A stretch of 64,000 bases of DNA, taken from positions 22,133,241-22,197,240 of the forward strand of contig NC_092182.1 in assembly GCF_043641665.1 (NCBI RefSeq), given 5' to 3'. Below the pieces are notes generated by a model. It was not told the DNA's origin, searched no databases, and worked only from the letters and a program-made list of their open reading frames with translations. Positions 61,401 to 64,000 of this stretch are shown piece by piece. Made by a program: the position numbers and the translations under genes. Source of the DNA: Enoplosus armatus (lineage: Eukaryota; Chordata; Actinopteri; Centrarchiformes; Enoplosidae). Positions within the stretch are counted from its first letter, which is position 1; every line of letters starts with the position of its first letter.

Positions 61401-63537
61401 GATAATGACGTGTTAACAAAAAAGAAAAGCTACTTTCCCAGGCAATCGGCTTTTCCCTGCTCTGGAGTAGGATTGTTAAAATAAGCCAAGGGACATTTAC
61501 CAGAATCATAACACTTTTGGGTTTATTTTTAGTCGTGCATGTGCACTGTTGCTTTAAAATAAATAAATAAATAAAGAAGGAGCTTGCATTTTCTCTCACA
61601 TGTTTATTAATATGCAGGGTGCAGCTCTGAAATTCTTCAGATTCCTGGTTGCCAGAGGACTCATTCTCCTGTGCACGGTTCAGGTGTTCTGACGTATGTG
61701 CAATGATCAAATATCACCCACTAGGGTCTTGTGTCACCGTCGTGGACTAGTGCAAGCAGCAAAAGCTTTACGTTCGATCAGCCATACTAGGCATGCACAG
61801 TACGGTAAAACATGCCATGAAACTGCATATTCACATTACATATTTATATATGAGTATATATTTCAAAACAACTGTAGACTATGGGATTTTTACGTCACCC
61901 AAATGTAATTTAAGAGCTCCTAGTTTGATTTTTTTCAGCCTGACGTTGGGATTAAAGGAGTGGCACATGGAAGCTTGTTTACGATGAGATTTTCAGCCAA
62001 GGTACAAACAGATAAAGGAGATTACCTGTTCCTGCTGTTGTTATGGTTCTCTGCAGCACACTCACGATCCCACCTAGGTAATGAATAACTGCAAAGTAAA
62101 CCAAGCTCCCGGGAGTGTAACACATCCAGAGCCATGTAACGTTATTAAACCAATCAATCACTCAGGCATTAGCTTGTGCAATTAGCGGTCTGTGTCTCTC
62201 ATGCTTCATGCCTGCACAGCCAACATATTTATGGGTTTGAATTTGTCGCACCGGATATTTGGTATTTTTACTGCTTCGTGAGTTAAAACATAATGAAGCA
62301 CAACTAGTCCTCGGTGAAAAGAAACAAGCAATGACACAGAGCATGAAGACACGAAATATCTGCCTGTGGTAACAAGAGACTTCATGTCGTGCCCAACTGA
62401 CTTTAAAGTGAAGCAATCCATATTTTGGCAATAAATTGGCTTTGGCCTTAGGCTTTTTTCTACTACCACTGCTTTAATTCCCTCGTTCCCTGTGAAGCAC
62501 TTGGTAACATGTGTTTTGAAACGTGCTATTTAAATAAAATGTGTTTGCTTGTTAACAACTTTTTCTTCACTCTTTCAGCTGATTAACAAGATGCTCCCTC
62601 GTTATGTGTTTTTGGGTGGGCTTGTGTTGCCAAGCATGACAGTTTACTTTAGTAAAAGACAAACCAGGAGATGACATTTTACATCTGCCACTGACCTTCC
62701 AAGTTGGTTTATGTTCAAAGTTTGTGTTTGCTCAAAGATATCTTTGACTGATGATCTCTCTCACGTAGTTGCTTACGATCTCCCCTCCAAGACCTCATAA
62801 GATGAATGAGCTCACCACAATCCAAACTAACATTTAGACAGGGAAAGTAAATATTAATTTTAAGACACTGAGGGCATTAAATACAGAATAACTAACATGC
62901 AACTGTATTGTGGATACACATTCATTTTGTGTAAGATGTGGTTTTGGTTGCAGCTGGTGGATTTATTAGGCGTAGAGGTTATATAATGACACAGACCACT
63001 GGAAATTATTTCGATATTAGCCTTTTATGTGGTAATTTTATGTTGTTTATATGACTCACTGAAGGTGCTCTGAGCACATGTGAAGCTCAGATTGGGAAAC
63101 TATGGGTGTCAAAGTTCCTACAGAGTTGGGTGGAAGTTTGGGAAACTAAGACGTCAAAAAAAAAAGTTAAAAGTAGCCTGAAAAACAGAGCCAACATGTC
63201 TTCTGATGACAATTTAATGTACAGCAGCAAAACCTTACGTCCCTATTGGAATATAATAAGGTCACTGAACTTCATGCAAGGTCCCGTATATAGCCAACGT
63301 TACATTCTCTGTAATTATATAAGAAATATAGTCGCAGAATTGCATTAGGTTACTTGGACATTTCGTTAGCAAAACATTTAGTTTGATGTCAACAACGCGC
63401 AAACAAACAACCGTAAAATTGAACACACGTGATGTTGTGTCAGTCCACAAACAGATGATTTTACCCAACTGGACGTTTGATGGTTTACTTAAAGCCATAT
63501 CTGAGTATCGTTTACAGTCAAGAGGACATGTTCTTAC

Positions 63538-63720
63538 CCTGCTGTCAGATGGTCCGCCGCCACTGCCGTGACTCCGCCGTGTTTTCTGACCCGGGACAGC
63601 GAGTGAGCCTCTGCTGCAACAACCAAAGAGACTGCGCTTCACTGTCAAGATAGTTCACATCCCACTGAAACTTTGTCCGCTGCACCGCTACCCCGGAAAT
63701 CATCTCGCTCTCGCGTCAAC
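63538..63720 (-). other. ece1: ece1 distal first exon (5' UTR), approximate 5' end
   Basis: It ends at a strong donor, GCAGG|GTAAGAAC. It has no in-frame ATG that reads into exon 2, so translation would begin at the Met of MSTYKR, giving an ECE-1c-like protein. Upstream sequence has CpG and GGAA (ETS-like) words and no TATA box. An ATGTGA start-stop element lies at 63,655-63,660. The 5' boundary is a guess. Confidence 0.55.
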
Positions 63721-64000
63721 GTTTCTAAGAAAAAAAAAAACAAACCCTGTAAATGAGAGGCGGTGTTCTGACAATAATAAGCTGATGTCATGTGTTAGGT
63801 GTAAAAAAAAAAGCTATGAAGCGTGATAAAAAAATGTTTTTGTGGCTCATTTTACTTACTTACCGGACTGAACTAGGTTAATATATAACCTATGTTTCTG
63901 TAGAACTCATTTACGATAGTCCATTTACTTTTTCATCCCACTTTACAGAATGTTCTGCTTTATTTTTAAGCATATTTGGTACATTTCCCACCTGGTCGAG
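63721..64000. other. Upstream flank of ece1
   Basis: A/T-rich sequence beyond the distal first exon. No gene is seen before the window edge. Confidence 0.6.

Larger units (their letters stand above)
57156..63537 (-). other. ece1: ece1 intron 1
   Basis: About 6.4 kb between the distal first exon and exon 2. It contains the proximal promoter, a TG microsatellite at 57.67 kb, a LINE-like tail at 58.3-58.46 kb and an unexplained cysteine-rich open frame at 59,624-59,818. Confidence 0.65.

Noticed and set aside
63262..63648. Coding frame through the distal ece1 first exon
   Set aside because: It lacks an ATG in frame (the first codon is TTG), and the sequence runs past a strong donor into the intron; better read as 5' UTR.

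Overview
This is a stretch of a fish nuclear genome. It shows long introns, GT-AG splice sites, many CA/GT microsatellites, and teleost-type dispersed repeats (a hAT-like MITE, foldback elements, a tRNA-derived SINE fragment, LINE tails). The repeat set suggests a percomorph teleost; that is inference. All recognisable coding sequence is on the minus strand and belongs to two genes in tandem, head to tail.

Region 1 (about 41.8 kb down to base 1) is most of eif4g3, translation initiation factor eIF4G3 (eIF4GII). I place 24 coding exons, each checked for splice sites, phase and codon count. They cover about 1,311 residues: the variable N-terminus, two very short exons (33 and 21 nt), the PABP-binding motif, a long Pro/Ala/Ser-rich region, the eIF4E-binding YxxxxL motif, the MIF4G (HEAT) domain, and the start of the linker after it. 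The MA3 and W2 domains lie left of base 1, so the gene is cut by the window edge.

Region 2 (about 63.7 kb down to 42.4 kb) is a complete ece1, endothelin-converting enzyme 1, a type II membrane zinc metalloprotease of the neprilysin (M13) family. Eighteen coding exons give a 752-residue protein with HELTH and ENIAD zinc motifs and the C-terminal CELW. A distal non-coding first exon and a proximal start inside exon 2 indicate two promoters. The proximal start gives an N-terminus that matches human ECE-1d.

The two genes are unrelated in function. Their adjacency matches human 1p36.12, where EIF4G3 and ECE1 are neighbours on the same strand, and this supports the eif4g3/ece1 call over the eif4g1/ece2 paralogue pair. 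The least routine features concern splicing control: the eif4g3 21-nt microexon with an upstream UGC element, the ece1 splice acceptor that doubles as ECE-1d coding sequence, and long UG repeats directly abutting two ece1 acceptors. I found no RNA gene, CRISPR array or wholly new gene system.
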